Shown: in pieces, positions 1-7,458 of the stretch
Layout: each line of letters begins with the position of its first letter
Numbering within the stretch: the first letter of the stretch is position 1
Origin: JACDBE01 sp051002015
GTDB lineage: Bacteria; Actinomycetota; Acidimicrobiia; Spongiisociales; UBA5794
Reading direction: 5' to 3'
Length of the DNA stretch: 12,457 bases
Assembly (NCBI GenBank): GCA_051002015.1
Contig: JBPCMS010000086.1
Span: 1 to 12,457 of the forward strand
The notes under the pieces: model-generated
What the model was told of the DNA's origin: nothing
The model's input: the letters and a program-made list of their open reading frames with translations, nothing else
Databases searched by the model: none
Program-made: the position numbers and the translations under genes

Positions 1-2
1 AC

Positions 3-581
3 ACGACGGCGACCGTGGTCGCCGCCCTCGAACGCGGGGAGCGCCAACCCGACGCCGCCACCATCGAGCGGCTGGCCAGGGTCCTCGGGGTCGAGCCGGC
101 CGAGCTGACCGGTTCCCTTCTGCCTGCCGGCCCCGACGGCGCCGCCGCAGCCGCCACGGTCACCGAGGCGCCCCCGATGGAGAGCTTCGACGAGGCCGCC
201 TTGATCCCGGTCGTCACCGCCGAGGTCGCCGCCGCCCGGAGACCGGCCGCCACCGGCCGCGAGCTCATCGACGCTCCCACCGAGGCGGTTCCCATGGTCG
301 AGCGGCAGCAGCCGGTGATGGCCCTGACGGCTCCGCCGATGCGCCCGTCCACTGCCCCCCGGTCCGAGCCGGCCACCGGCTTCCAGCGCTTCATGGAGAC
401 CGTGTTCGACCCCGACAGACCGTACCTGTTCTGGGTCAGGACCGCCCTCACCGTCATCCTGCTGTTGATCGGGCTCAGGGTGCTCGCCTGGGCGCTTCCC
501 GCCTTCTTCGACGCCCTCGGCGACATCCTGAGCACCATCGAGTCCACCAATCCGACCTCGACCACCTTCCCCAGCGGCTGA
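3..581 (+). CDS. Membrane-anchored XRE-family helix-turn-helix protein (5' end outside window)
   Basis: The reading frame is already open at the left edge, so the true start lies upstream; the first in-window start-like codon (GTG at 15) falls inside the HTH domain and is not the real start. The visible N-terminus reads like the second half of an XRE/Cro domain: a TTVAALERGERQP recognition-helix region, then TIERLARVLGVEPAEL. A Pro/Ala-rich linker of roughly 100 residues follows. A hydrophobic helix (PYLFWVRTALTVILLLIGLR, extending to about residue 160 counted from base 15) and a short Ser/Thr-rich tail end the protein. HTH plus linker plus one TM resembles the RodZ-like layout, but no RodZ C-terminal domain is visible. 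An actinobacterial membrane-bound regulator is equally possible. The next gene starts 4 bases after its stop, so the two are probably co-transcribed. Confidence 0.75.
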   Translation, partial: TTATVVAALERGERQPDAATIERLARVLGVEPAELTGSLLPAGPDGAAAAATVTEAPPMESFDEAALIPVVTAEVAAARRPAATGRELIDAPTEAVPMVERQQPVMALTAPPMRPSTAPRSEPATGFQRFMETVFDPDRPYLFWVRTALTVILLLIGLRVLAWALPAFFDALGDILSTIESTNPTSTTFPSG

Positions 582-585
582 CCCG

Positions 586-1509
586 GTGTCGCCCAACCGC
601 TTCCGTCCGGTGCGCCGTCATCGGGTCATGATTGCCTTCGCCTTGCTGGCGGTCGGCGCCTGTGGCGGCGGTGGCGAGGCCGCCTCGACCACCGTCGACC
701 ACACCGGCCACACCGCGACCACGGTGGGCGCCAGCGGGACCCTTCCTGCCGACGCCGTCGCCATCCGCGCCTCCTCGGACATCGGCATGGGCGCCGAGAG
801 GCTGCTGGTCGGGCTGGGCGACCCGACCGGAGGCCGTCTCGGCTCACCCGACCAGGCGTTGTCGGTCACCGTGTACCCCGAGGGAGACCCGGGGGCGTCG
901 ATGACCACGGACGGCACCTGGATGTGGATCGTGGCAGGCGTCACCGGTCTGTACCGCGCCGACTTCGACTTCGGGCAGGCAGGGACCTGGGTGGCCGAGG
1001 TCACCCCAAGCGGCGGCGACCCGCTCGAACCGTTCGTCTTCACGGTGCAGGACGATACGTCCGCCCCGGGGCTGGGCGAGCCCGCCCCTGCGCCCCCGAC
1101 CCCGACGCTCGACGGGTCGACCATCGAGGAGCTGAGCAGCGATTCCGACCCCGACCCGGCCTTCTACCGGTGGTCGCTCGACGAGGCGATCGGGAACGGC
1201 TCGACCACCGTCGTGGTGTTCAGCACCCCTGCGTTCTGCGTCTCGGCGGCATGCGGTCCCCTGCTCGACAACGTCAAGGCGATCGCCCCCGAGCACCCGG
1301 ATGTCCAGTTCGTCCACGTCGAGGTGTTCACCGGGCTCACCGATCCCGACTTCGCCCCCGATGCCGCCCACCTCGCCCCCGCCGTCGGGCCCGATTGGTA
1401 CAACCTCCCGTCCGAGCCCTGGGTGTTCGTCGTCGACGGGGAGGGCACGGTCGTCGCCAGGTTCGAAGGCGTGATGGATACCGCCGAGCTCGCCGCCGTT
1501 CTCGGATGA
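586..1509 (+). CDS. Two-domain lipoprotein: beta-sandwich-like region plus thioredoxin-fold domain
   Basis: The 307-residue product begins with a basic n-region, a hydrophobic core and a lipobox (AVGAC, Cys26), so it is predicted to be an exported lipoprotein. Residues about 55-155 look like an extracytoplasmic beta-sandwich of the YtkA/FixH sort (RLLVGLGDPTGG, then LYRADFDFGQAGTWVAEV); this is pattern-level resemblance only. Residues about 195-307 fit a thioredoxin fold: a TTVVVFSTPAF strand, Cys218 and Cys223 at the active-site turn, then a PWVFVVDGEGTVVARFEG cis-Pro and beta-hairpin region. The cysteines are spaced CX4C followed by GP instead of the usual CXXC. GTG at 586 is chosen because it supplies the basic n-region; ATG at 628 would leave almost none. 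The gene lies 38 bases before the oxidase operon, which makes a role in copper or redox handling for CuA an attractive but unproven inference. Confidence 0.8.
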   Translation: MSPNRFRPVRRHRVMIAFALLAVGACGGGGEAASTTVDHTGHTATTVGASGTLPADAVAIRASSDIGMGAERLLVGLGDPTGGRLGSPDQALSVTVYPEGDPGASMTTDGTWMWIVAGVTGLYRADFDFGQAGTWVAEVTPSGGDPLEPFVFTVQDDTSAPGLGEPAPAPPTPTLDGSTIEELSSDSDPDPAFYRWSLDEAIGNGSTTVVVFSTPAFCVSAACGPLLDNVKAIAPEHPDVQFVHVEVFTGLTDPDFAPDAAHLAPAVGPDWYNLPSEPWVFVVDGEGTVVARFEGVMDTAELAAVLG

Positions 1510-1533
1510 TTTCCGCCGACCCTTCCTGATCGG

Positions 1534-1539
1534 TACGAT
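1534..1539 (+). promoter_or_regulatory. Possible -10 element (TACGAT) for a leaderless ctaC transcript
   Basis: TACGAT fits the actinobacterial TANNNT -10 pattern and ends 8 bases before the ctaC ATG. No Shine-Dalgarno sequence is visible before that ATG. Transcription starting 7-8 bases after the hexamer would give a leaderless or near-leaderless mRNA, a common arrangement in actinobacteria. No convincing -35 box is seen. Transcription may also read through from the lipoprotein gene, which ends at 1509. Confidence 0.3.
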
Positions 1540-1547
1540 GCGCCGCC

Positions 1548-2753
1548 ATGCCAGCCGAGCGGCGACACCCATCCCCTGACACGGTAACGGGCGATCGGCC
1601 CAGGTCGGCCCGAACCCTCGATCGAGCGGGCCTGCTCGGCGTCGCCGTCCTCGTCCTGGCGTCATGCTCCGGGTCGGGCCCCCAGTCGGCGCTCCGTCCC
1701 GAAGGCCCCATCGCCCGCGATCTCGACGGGCTGTGGGACCTGGTGTACCTGCTGGCCGTCATCGTCTTCGTCGTGGTGATGGCGGTGTTCCTGTACAGCA
1801 TCTTCCGGTTCAGGGAGCGCAGGGGCGAGACCAGGGAGCCTCGCCAGATCCACGGCAACACGGTTCTCGAGATCGCCTGGACCATCGTCCCTGCGGTGCT
1901 CCTCGCCGTGCTCGCCGTCCCCACCGTGCGCGGCATCTTCGACGTCCGCGCCACCGCCGAGGGCCCCGACGTGGTGCAGGTCAACGTCACCGGGCATCAA
2001 TGGTGGTGGGAGTTCGAGTACGTCGACCTCGCCTCCGCCGACGGCCACACCCTGGTAACCGCCAGCGAGCTCCACATCCCGGCAGGGGTCCAGGTCCAGC
2101 TCACCATGACCTCCCGGGACGTCATCCACTCGTTCTGGGTGCCGCCGCTCAACGGGAAGCGCGACGTGGTTCCCGGCCGCATCACCGAGCTGGTGCTCGA
2201 GGCCGACCCGGAGGTCGCCGACAAGGACTTCGGCTACGGGGCGGGCGTGATCCCCGGGCAGTGCGCCGAGTTCTGCGGGCTCTCCCACGCCGACATGCGG
2301 CTCCGGGTGCATGTCCAATCACCCGCCGACTTCGACGCATGGGTGGCCGCCCAGCTCGAACCGGCCGTGGTGCCCGCAGAGGGCGCCGCCGCCGCAGGCT
2401 TCGAGACCTTCAACGCAGTGTGCACCGCCTGTCATCAGGCCACCGTGGTCGATACCGACGGTTCGGTCTCGGTGCTCGGCGAGGATCGCGTCGTCGAGGT
2501 CGACGGGGTCACCTTCTCCGCCCAGTACGGGCCGGACCTGGGGCACTTCGGGAGCCGGGCGACCATGGCCGGCGTCATCCTGGACAACACCGCCGAGCAT
2601 GTGGCCCAGTGGATCGACAATCCGTCGGACCTGAAGCCGATGGCGCCCGAGCGCAACGACCTGGAAGCGGGCCGGATCCTCGGCATGCCGAGCTACGGTC
2701 TCGACAGCGGGCAGATCTCGGAGCTGGTCGAGCTTTTGGAGGGATGGAGATGA
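1548..2753 (+). CDS. ctaC: Cytochrome c oxidase subunit II with fused C-terminal cytochrome c (caa3-type)
   Basis: This subunit accepts electrons through its own haem c and passes them through CuA to subunit I. The 401-residue protein has a lipobox (LASC, Cys40), two transmembrane helices (about 63-86 and 106-127) and a cupredoxin domain. The QWWWEFEY aromatic motif is at 151-158. CuA ligands follow the classic pattern: His194, Cys239, Glu241, Cys243, His247 and Met250. A class I cytochrome c is fused at the C-terminus, with CTACH at 292-296. The distal ligand is most likely Met380 (GMPSYGLD), with Met365 as the alternative. Between CTACH and the GPDLGHFGSR block there is an acidic, valine-rich stretch of about 30 residues that looks longer than usual for this domain. 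The start is the only in-frame ATG before the signal peptide. Its stop overlaps the ctaD start by 4 bases. Confidence 0.96.
   Translation: MPAERRHPSPDTVTGDRPRSARTLDRAGLLGVAVLVLASCSGSGPQSALRPEGPIARDLDGLWDLVYLLAVIVFVVVMAVFLYSIFRFRERRGETREPRQIHGNTVLEIAWTIVPAVLLAVLAVPTVRGIFDVRATAEGPDVVQVNVTGHQWWWEFEYVDLASADGHTLVTASELHIPAGVQVQLTMTSRDVIHSFWVPPLNGKRDVVPGRITELVLEADPEVADKDFGYGAGVIPGQCAEFCGLSHADMRLRVHVQSPADFDAWVAAQLEPAVVPAEGAAAAGFETFNAVCTACHQATVVDTDGSVSVLGEDRVVEVDGVTFSAQYGPDLGHFGSRATMAGVILDNTAEHVAQWIDNPSDLKPMAPERNDLEAGRILGMPSYGLDSGQISELVELLEGWR
2738..2743 (+). promoter_or_regulatory. Shine-Dalgarno site that decides the ctaD start
   Basis: GGAGGG lies 6 bases before the ATG at 2750. Another in-frame ATG at 2744 directly abuts the GGAGGG and would have no spacer, so 2750 is the better start. 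The site lies inside the last codons of ctaC, consistent with coupled translation. Confidence 0.7.
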
Positions 2754-4627
2754 CCGCGGTGGCGGCGCCGTTGATCCAGGACGGACGGAGCGGGATCTGG
2801 GGCTGGATCACCACCGTAGACCACAAGCGGATCGGGATCCTCTACGGGGTCACCGCCTTCACCTTCTTCCTGATCGGTGGTATCGAGGCGCTGCTGGTGA
2901 GAACCCAGCTGGCCCAGGCCGACGGAACCCTGCTCAGCGCCGAGGCCTACAACCAGCTGTTCACCATGCACGGGCTGACCATGGTGTTCCTGGTGGTGAT
3001 GCCGACCGCTTCGGCGTTCACCAACTACTTCCTCCCCATCATGCTGGGCGCCAGGGACGTTGCCTTCCCCAGGCTCAACGCCTTCAGCTACTGGCTGTTC
3101 CTGTTCGCCGGGCTGATGATCTACACCTCGTTCTTCGCCGGCGGCGCCCCCGACGGGGCCTGGGTTGGCTATGCGCCGCTGTCGGGGCAGATCACCGAGG
3201 CGGTACGGATGGACTTCTGGTCGGTGGGGCTCCAGCTCCTCGGCGTCGCCTCGATCGTGTCGTCCGCCAACTTCGTCGCCACCTGCTTCACCATGCGGGC
3301 CCCCGGTATGACCATGCTGCGGATGCCGGTGTTCGCCTGGATGTCGCTGGTGGTCGCCTTCCTGCTGCTGTTCTCGCTCCCCTCGGTCGCCATCGGGCTG
3401 TTCCAGCTGTTCCTCGATCGCAACTTCGGGGCGCTGTTCTACGAGGCGGCGGCGGGCGCCGATCCGCTGCTCTGGCAACACCTGTTCTGGATCTTCGGCC
3501 ATCCCGAGGTCTACGTGCTGGTGCTGCCCGCAATGGGGATCGTGTCCGAGGTCCTGCCCGTCTTCAGCCGCAAACCGCTGTTCGGCTACGAGTTCGTGGT
3601 GTTCTCGGGCGTCGCCATCGGGTTCATCGGCTTCGGGGTCTGGTCCCACCACATGTTCACCAGCGGCATGGGCCCGGTGGCCGAGGCCGGGTTCGGTGTC
3701 GCCACCATGATCATCGCCATCCCCACCGGGGTGAAGATCTTCAACTGGATCGGGACCACCTGGGGAGGCCGGCTCAACATGTCGACCCCGATGCTGTTCT
3801 CGCTCGGGTTCATCGCCATGTTCGTCATCGGAGGGCTGTCCGGCATCACCCACGCCGTGGTCCCCTCCGACTACCAACAGCACGACACCTACTACGTGGT
3901 GGGTCACTTCCACTACGTCCTGTTCGGCGGCGCCATCTTCGGGTACGTCGCCGGGGTCTACTACTGGTTCCCCAAGTGGACCGGCCACATGCTCGACGAG
4001 CGGATCGGCAAGATCCACTTCTGGCTGATGCTGCTCGGGTTCAACCTCACGTTCGGTCCGATGCACATCCTCGGGCTCAACGGGATGCCCCGCCGCACCT
4101 ACCGCTATCCCGAGGGGCTCGGGTTCGAGTTCTGGAACCTGATGGCGACGATCGGCTCGTACATCATCGGCATCTCCCTGCTGTTCTTCATCTGGAACAT
4201 CATCAGGTCGCGCAAGAACGGAACCCTCTCCGGCTCCGACCCGTGGGACGGGCGCACCCTGGAATGGTCGATCCCGTCGCCGCCGCCGGAGCACAACTTC
4301 GACGAGGTGCCGCTGGTCCGGTCGCTCGACGACTTCTGGCACACCAAGTACGCCGAGGACGAGCAGGGCCGCGCCGTTCGCATCCCTGCGGTCACCGGGG
4401 CCGAGATCGACGTGTTCGCCGAGGAGGAGGGTGAAGCCCACGGCGACATCCACATGCCGTCGCCCTCGTACTACCCGGCGCTGTCCGCCCTCGGCCTGGT
4501 GATCCTCGGCTACGGCTTCGTCTACCTCAGCTTCGGCTGGATCGCCGTCGCCGTCGGCGCCGTCGTCGCCCTGTGGGGGTTGTTCGGCTGGTCGCTGGAG
4601 CCGGTGACCAGGAGCGAGCACCACTGA
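2750..4627 (+). CDS. ctaD: Cytochrome c oxidase subunit I (haem-copper oxidase, A-type, caa3)
   Basis: This is the catalytic core that reduces oxygen to water and pumps protons; the product is 625 residues. His74 (FTMHG) and His388 should bind the low-spin haem. His386 (HFHY) should bind the high-spin haem. His251, His300 and His301 bind CuB, and Tyr255 (GHPEVY) is the cross-linked tyrosine. Glu253 in helix VI, Asp103 in GARDVAFPRLN (D-channel) and Lys329 in PTGVKIFNW (K-channel) mark it as an A1-type pump. After the usual twelve-helix core, a hydrophilic loop (about 480-570) leads to two extra helices near the C-terminus, as in the long Bacillus CtaD. The gene overlaps ctaC by 4 bases (ATGA), and its TGA shares one base with the ctaE ATG. 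The same reading frame is open far upstream of 2750, but that part merely overlaps ctaC out of frame. Confidence 0.97.
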   Translation: MTAVAAPLIQDGRSGIWGWITTVDHKRIGILYGVTAFTFFLIGGIEALLVRTQLAQADGTLLSAEAYNQLFTMHGLTMVFLVVMPTASAFTNYFLPIMLGARDVAFPRLNAFSYWLFLFAGLMIYTSFFAGGAPDGAWVGYAPLSGQITEAVRMDFWSVGLQLLGVASIVSSANFVATCFTMRAPGMTMLRMPVFAWMSLVVAFLLLFSLPSVAIGLFQLFLDRNFGALFYEAAAGADPLLWQHLFWIFGHPEVYVLVLPAMGIVSEVLPVFSRKPLFGYEFVVFSGVAIGFIGFGVWSHHMFTSGMGPVAEAGFGVATMIIAIPTGVKIFNWIGTTWGGRLNMSTPMLFSLGFIAMFVIGGLSGITHAVVPSDYQQHDTYYVVGHFHYVLFGGAIFGYVAGVYYWFPKWTGHMLDERIGKIHFWLMLLGFNLTFGPMHILGLNGMPRRTYRYPEGLGFEFWNLMATIGSYIIGISLLFFIWNIIRSRKNGTLSGSDPWDGRTLEWSIPSPPPEHNFDEVPLVRSLDDFWHTKYAEDEQGRAVRIPAVTGAEIDVFAEEEGEAHGDIHMPSPSYYPALSALGLVILGYGFVYLSFGWIAVAVGAVVALWGLFGWSLEPVTRSEHH

Positions 4628-5232
4628 TGTCCGCCCACTCCATCGCCGATCCGATCCCCGCCGACCACGAGGGCGGGTTCGACCTCCACCGCACCCGCAA
4701 GACGGGGATGTGGGTCTTCCTCGGATCGGAGTGCATCTTCTTCGGGGCGATGATCTCGACGTTCCTGCTCTACCGCAACACCACGGCGGACGGGCCGGGG
4801 ACCGAGCTGTTCGACGTCGCCTTCACCTCGGCGTCGTCGTTTGTGCTGCTGATGAGCTCGCTCACCATGGTGCTGGCCCACAACGCCTTCGAGCGGCGTG
4901 ACATCAGACAGGCCCGGGTCTGGTTGACGGGAACCGCCCTGCTCGGGGCCACCTTCCTTGCCGGACAGATCTTCGAGTTCACCGAGTTCGTCCACGCCGG
5001 GCTGACCATGAGCACCAGCCCGTTCGGGTCCTCCTTCTACATGCTGACCGGCTTCCACGGCGCCCACGTCGCCATCGGGGTGCTGATGCTCACCGCCATG
5101 GTGATCCTGTCGACCAGCGGCCGCCTCCACCACGACCGGGGGCTCAACGTCGAGCTGGTCGGGCTGTACTGGCACTTCGTCGACATCGTGTGGATCGTGA
5201 TCTTCACCATCGTCTACCTGCTCCAGGTGTGA
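4627..5232 (+). CDS. ctaE: Cytochrome c oxidase subunit III (short five-helix form)
   Basis: This core integral-membrane subunit stabilises subunit I during turnover. The 201-residue product has about five helices and lacks the first two helices of the long seven-helix form, as in other Gram-positive CtaE proteins. Family signatures are WVFLGSECIFFG (Glu35 in the second-helix position of the long form), FHGAHVAIG in the middle, and YWHFVDIVWIVIF near the end. The ATG at 4627 is chosen because it overlaps the ctaD stop by one base (TGATG) and gives a normal hydrophilic N-terminus. The frame also reads upstream to an ATG at 4573, but that would overlap the conserved end of ctaD by 55 bases. A GGAG at 4611-4614 is a rather distant candidate Shine-Dalgarno, so translational coupling is likely. 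Confidence 0.95.
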   Translation: MSAHSIADPIPADHEGGFDLHRTRKTGMWVFLGSECIFFGAMISTFLLYRNTTADGPGTELFDVAFTSASSFVLLMSSLTMVLAHNAFERRDIRQARVWLTGTALLGATFLAGQIFEFTEFVHAGLTMSTSPFGSSFYMLTGFHGAHVAIGVLMLTAMVILSTSGRLHHDRGLNVELVGLYWHFVDIVWIVIFTIVYLLQV

Positions 5233-5519
5233 CCGTGGCCCAGCACACCGCCCACCCCGCCCCCAAGCTGTACTGGATCGTGGCCCTCATCCTGGCATTG
5301 GTGACCGCGCTCGAGGTGGCCGCCTCGTACATCGACGCCCTCGATCCGGTGCTGGTCCCGCTCCTGCTGGGCCTCGGGGCGATCAAGTTCGGCATGGTCA
5401 TCGCCTTCTTCATGCATCTCAAGTTCGACCGACTGTTGTACCGCAGCCTGTTCCTCCTCGGCGTCTTCGGGTCGATCCCGCTGTTCGTCGTGCTGCTGCT
5501 GACCTTCAACGCCCTCTGA
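5229..5519 (+). CDS. ctaF: Cytochrome c oxidase subunit IV (small three-helix subunit)
   Basis: The 96-residue product has three transmembrane helices and the diagnostic FMHLKFD motif after helix II of the prokaryotic subunit IV family (COX4_pro-like). The first helix is KLYWIVALILALVTALEVAA. Its position between ctaE and ctaG matches Bacillus ctaF. GTG at 5229 is preferred because it overlaps the ctaE stop by 4 bases (GTGA); a second GTG at 5235 would remove only two residues. No strong Shine-Dalgarno site is visible, which again suggests coupling to ctaE translation. The subunit is dispensable for catalysis in some relatives, but helps assembly or stability. The next start overlaps its stop by one base (TGATG). 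Confidence 0.9.
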   Translation: MTVAQHTAHPAPKLYWIVALILALVTALEVAASYIDALDPVLVPLLLGLGAIKFGMVIAFFMHLKFDRLLYRSLFLLGVFGSIPLFVVLLLTFNAL

Positions 5520-6358
5520 TGCCATACGTAGGCTTGGCGACGACCGTCGCCGACGTGGCCCCCTTCCACCTCCACCTCGATGTGATCGGGTTGATGGTCG
5601 GTCTGGGCATCGCTTACGAGTACGGGATCCGCCAGCTCGCCCCGTTCCACGCCCCCAGGGGGGAGCCCGTCGTCACCCGGGCGCAGCGGATCCGCTTCCA
5701 CAGCGGTCTGGCGGCCATGTTGATCGTCTCCGGTTGGCCGATCCACGACATCGGCGAGAACAGCCTGTACACGATCCACATGGTGGAGCACCTGGTGCTC
5801 TCACTGGTGGGGCCGCCGCTGGTGCTGTGGGGCACGCCGTGGTGGCTGATGCGTTGGGCGGTCCGGCCGGTCCTTCCGGTGCTGCGGATCCTGACCAGAC
5901 CGTTCGTGGCCCTCTTCCTGTTCAACGCCGTCCTCGGGCTGCTCCACGCACCGGCGGTGGTGGAGCTGATGGTCACCACCACCCTGTTCCACTTCGTTGC
6001 CCACGCCGCCCTCGTCGGCACAGCCTTCCTGATGTGGTGGCCGGTGGTCGGGCCCATCCCCGACATCCCCCAGCTCGCCCCGTTCCAGCGGATGGGATAC
6101 GTCTTCCTGCAATCCCTGGTCCCCACGATCCCATCCGCCTTCCTGATCCTCGGCGAGCGGGCGGTGTACCCCATCTACGAGACCATGCCCCGTCTGTGGG
6201 GGATGTCGGCGCATACCGATCAGATGGTCGCCGGACTGATCATGAAGTTCGGGGGCGGGCTGCTGCTATGGGGGGTCATCGCCGGCGTCTGGTTCAGCTG
6301 GTGGGCGGAGGAGAAGCGCTTCGACGACGCCACCCCGGCACCGACCGGCAGGCTGTGA
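5519..6358 (+). CDS. ctaG: Cytochrome c oxidase assembly factor CtaG (caa3_CtaG family)
   Basis: The 279-residue polytopic protein has about seven helices and matches the caa3-type CtaG family. This family is needed to form active caa3 oxidase in Bacillus, probably at the copper-insertion stage, and is unrelated to the single-TM mitochondrial Cox11-type protein also called CtaG. Visible signatures are FHLHLDVIG near the N-terminus, SGWPIHDIGENSLYTIHMVE (His76, His87) with His91 just after, LLHAPAVVE, and LFHFVAHAALVGTAFLMWWP. These clustered intramembrane histidines and methionines suit metal binding. It starts one base inside the ctaF stop and its own stop overlaps the next gene by 4 bases. 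The presence of ctaG confirms the caa3 assignment made from the cytochrome c fusion in CtaC. Confidence 0.93.
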   Translation: MPYVGLATTVADVAPFHLHLDVIGLMVGLGIAYEYGIRQLAPFHAPRGEPVVTRAQRIRFHSGLAAMLIVSGWPIHDIGENSLYTIHMVEHLVLSLVGPPLVLWGTPWWLMRWAVRPVLPVLRILTRPFVALFLFNAVLGLLHAPAVVELMVTTTLFHFVAHAALVGTAFLMWWPVVGPIPDIPQLAPFQRMGYVFLQSLVPTIPSAFLILGERAVYPIYETMPRLWGMSAHTDQMVAGLIMKFGGGLLLWGVIAGVWFSWWAEEKRFDDATPAPTGRL

Positions 6359-6660
6359 CCCGCTGGGGCCTCCTGGCGGCGGCCGTGCTGGTGGTGGCGG
6401 GCTGTTCCGGGAGCTCCACCCACGAGGTGACCGGAGTTGTCATCGACGTCACCGGCGACATCACAACGGTCGACCGGTTCCTGCTCCAGTCGACGGAGGG
6501 GGACCGTCTCGAGTTCGTGGTGGCTCCGGGGGTGGTCTTCGGCGACGGGGCCCCGATCGGGCACGTCTCCGAGCATCTTCAGACCGGTCTCCCGGTCGAG
6601 ATCGTCTACGAGGTCCTCGACGACGGGACGCTGGTGGTGCGGTCGATCGACGACGCCTGA
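6355..6660 (+). CDS. Small lipoprotein at the end of the oxidase operon, unknown function
   Basis: A GTG start at 6355 overlaps the ctaG stop by 4 bases (GTGA). It opens a 101-residue frame with a textbook lipoprotein signal: VTRWGLLAAAVLVVAGC, lipobox VAGC, Cys17. The mature part, about 84 residues, alternates hydrophobic and polar residues like a small beta-barrel: EVTGVVIDVTGDITTVDRFL, then LEFVVAPGVVF, then LPVEIVYEVLDDGTLVVRSI. This suggests an OB-like fold, as seen in small exported proteins, but no catalytic or metal-binding residues stand out and I do not recognise the family. Overlap with ctaG implies co-expression with the oxidase. Its last 55 bases overlap the 3' end of the convergent minus-strand gene. 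It is a real gene rather than a chance frame because of the signal peptide and coupled start. Confidence 0.75.
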   Translation: MTRWGLLAAAVLVVAGCSGSSTHEVTGVVIDVTGDITTVDRFLLQSTEGDRLEFVVAPGVVFGDGAPIGHVSEHLQTGLPVEIVYEVLDDGTLVVRSIDDA

Positions 6661-7421
6661 GCCGGTGGCTCGGCGGCCGGTTCGGGGGACGGTGTCGCCC
6701 CAGCGCGGTCCCACGGCCGGTAGGCGAGCAGGGTTGCCCCCCCGAGGACGATGGCGCCCGCCACCGAGAAGGCGATGATCGCCGTCGTACCCTCCAGGCT
6801 GAGCAGCAGCTCGGCGAGGACCACGGCGAACACCCCGCCCGTCACCAGGGCGAGGATGGGGGTGCCGATGGCCCGAGCCGAATCGCCCAGCAGCGCCGCC
6901 GGGCTGGTGGGCCAAGCGGCCCCGCCCAGCCCGAGGACTTCGGGCCGGGCGAGCCGATCGACCAGCGCCGCCGTGATCGCCCCCGCCCCCGCCCCGGTGA
7001 CCAGGCCGCCGATCACCGTGGCCACCATGGGGATGGTGGCGATCCCGTTCGCCGTCTCCCCGGCGAGCAGCAGGGTGACCCTGATCCCGGCGTAGGCGAA
7101 CAGGGCGCCGACCAGACCGGCGGCAGGCACCAGCCAACGGAGCGGGAATCGGGGCGCATGGGGGTCCGCCTCCCGGCCGACGGCGTAGGCCCCGGCTGCG
7201 ATGCACGCCCCGGCGACGAGCCCCACCACCAGGACCAGCACGTAGAGCCAGCCGGTCGAAGCCGTGAAGCCGAGTGCGGCGACCGGGGAGCCTTCGCCGA
7301 TGGGGGTGGCGGTTGCGGTGCCGAGGGCGAAGCGCCCACCGAACAGAGCCATCGCCATCAGCGCCAGCAGCATGCCCGCCAGGGCGCCGTAGGTGACGGT
7401 ACTGAGACGAGATGTCCGCAT
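6606..7421 (-). CDS. Six-helix integral membrane protein, unknown function
   Basis: The 271-residue product has about six hydrophobic helices (roughly residues 8-28, 57-80, 93-115, 125-150, 186-208 and 213-233). They are rich in Ala and Gly, with short loops and a Pro/Ala/Ser-rich C-terminal tail. No enzyme motif or known family is recognised. The start at 7421 (MRTSRLSTV) is chosen because a GAGGGG lies 9 bases upstream. The frame continues further upstream, but through hairpin-rich DNA that codes a Pro/Arg-rich, non-membrane sequence. Its last 18 codons overlap the convergent lipoprotein gene, and the tail reads as low complexity. It lies downstream of paralogue A on the same strand, but the 214-base gap with inverted repeats suggests separate transcription. 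Confidence 0.7.
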   Translation of the reverse strand: MRTSRLSTVTYGALAGMLLALMAMALFGGRFALGTATATPIGEGSPVAALGFTASTGWLYVLVLVVGLVAGACIAAGAYAVGREADPHAPRFPLRWLVPAAGLVGALFAYAGIRVTLLLAGETANGIATIPMVATVIGGLVTGAGAGAITAALVDRLARPEVLGLGGAAWPTSPAALLGDSARAIGTPILALVTGGVFAVVLAELLLSLEGTTAIIAFSVAGAIVLGGATLLAYRPWDRAGATPSPEPAAEPPAQASSIDRTTSVPSSRTS

Positions 7422-7452
7422 GGCTGGTGGCCCCTCGGCTGGCGACGGGGCG

Positions 7453-7458
7453 ATCTTA
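7453..7458 (-). promoter_or_regulatory. Possible -10 element (TAAGAT) for the six-helix membrane protein
   Basis: Read on the minus strand, TAAGAT fits the TANNNT pattern and lies 31 bases before the ATG at 7421, leaving room for the GAGGGG Shine-Dalgarno site. Its first base is the last base of the perfect 11-bp inverted repeat at 7458-7485, so the repeat would cover the spacer and -35 region. No separate -35 box is recognisable. Confidence 0.3.

Noticed and set aside
1664..2749. Upstream extension of the ctaD reading frame by 362 codons
   Set aside because: It overlaps ctaC out of frame and encodes an Arg/Pro-rich sequence. The Shine-Dalgarno site and ATGA overlap fix the start at 2750.
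2693..4624. A long open frame (about 640 codons) on the minus strand opposite ctaD
   Set aside because: It is the complement of a strongly conserved gene. Its product is rich in His, Glu, Asp and Gly and has no recognisable domain, as expected of a GC-rich mirror frame.
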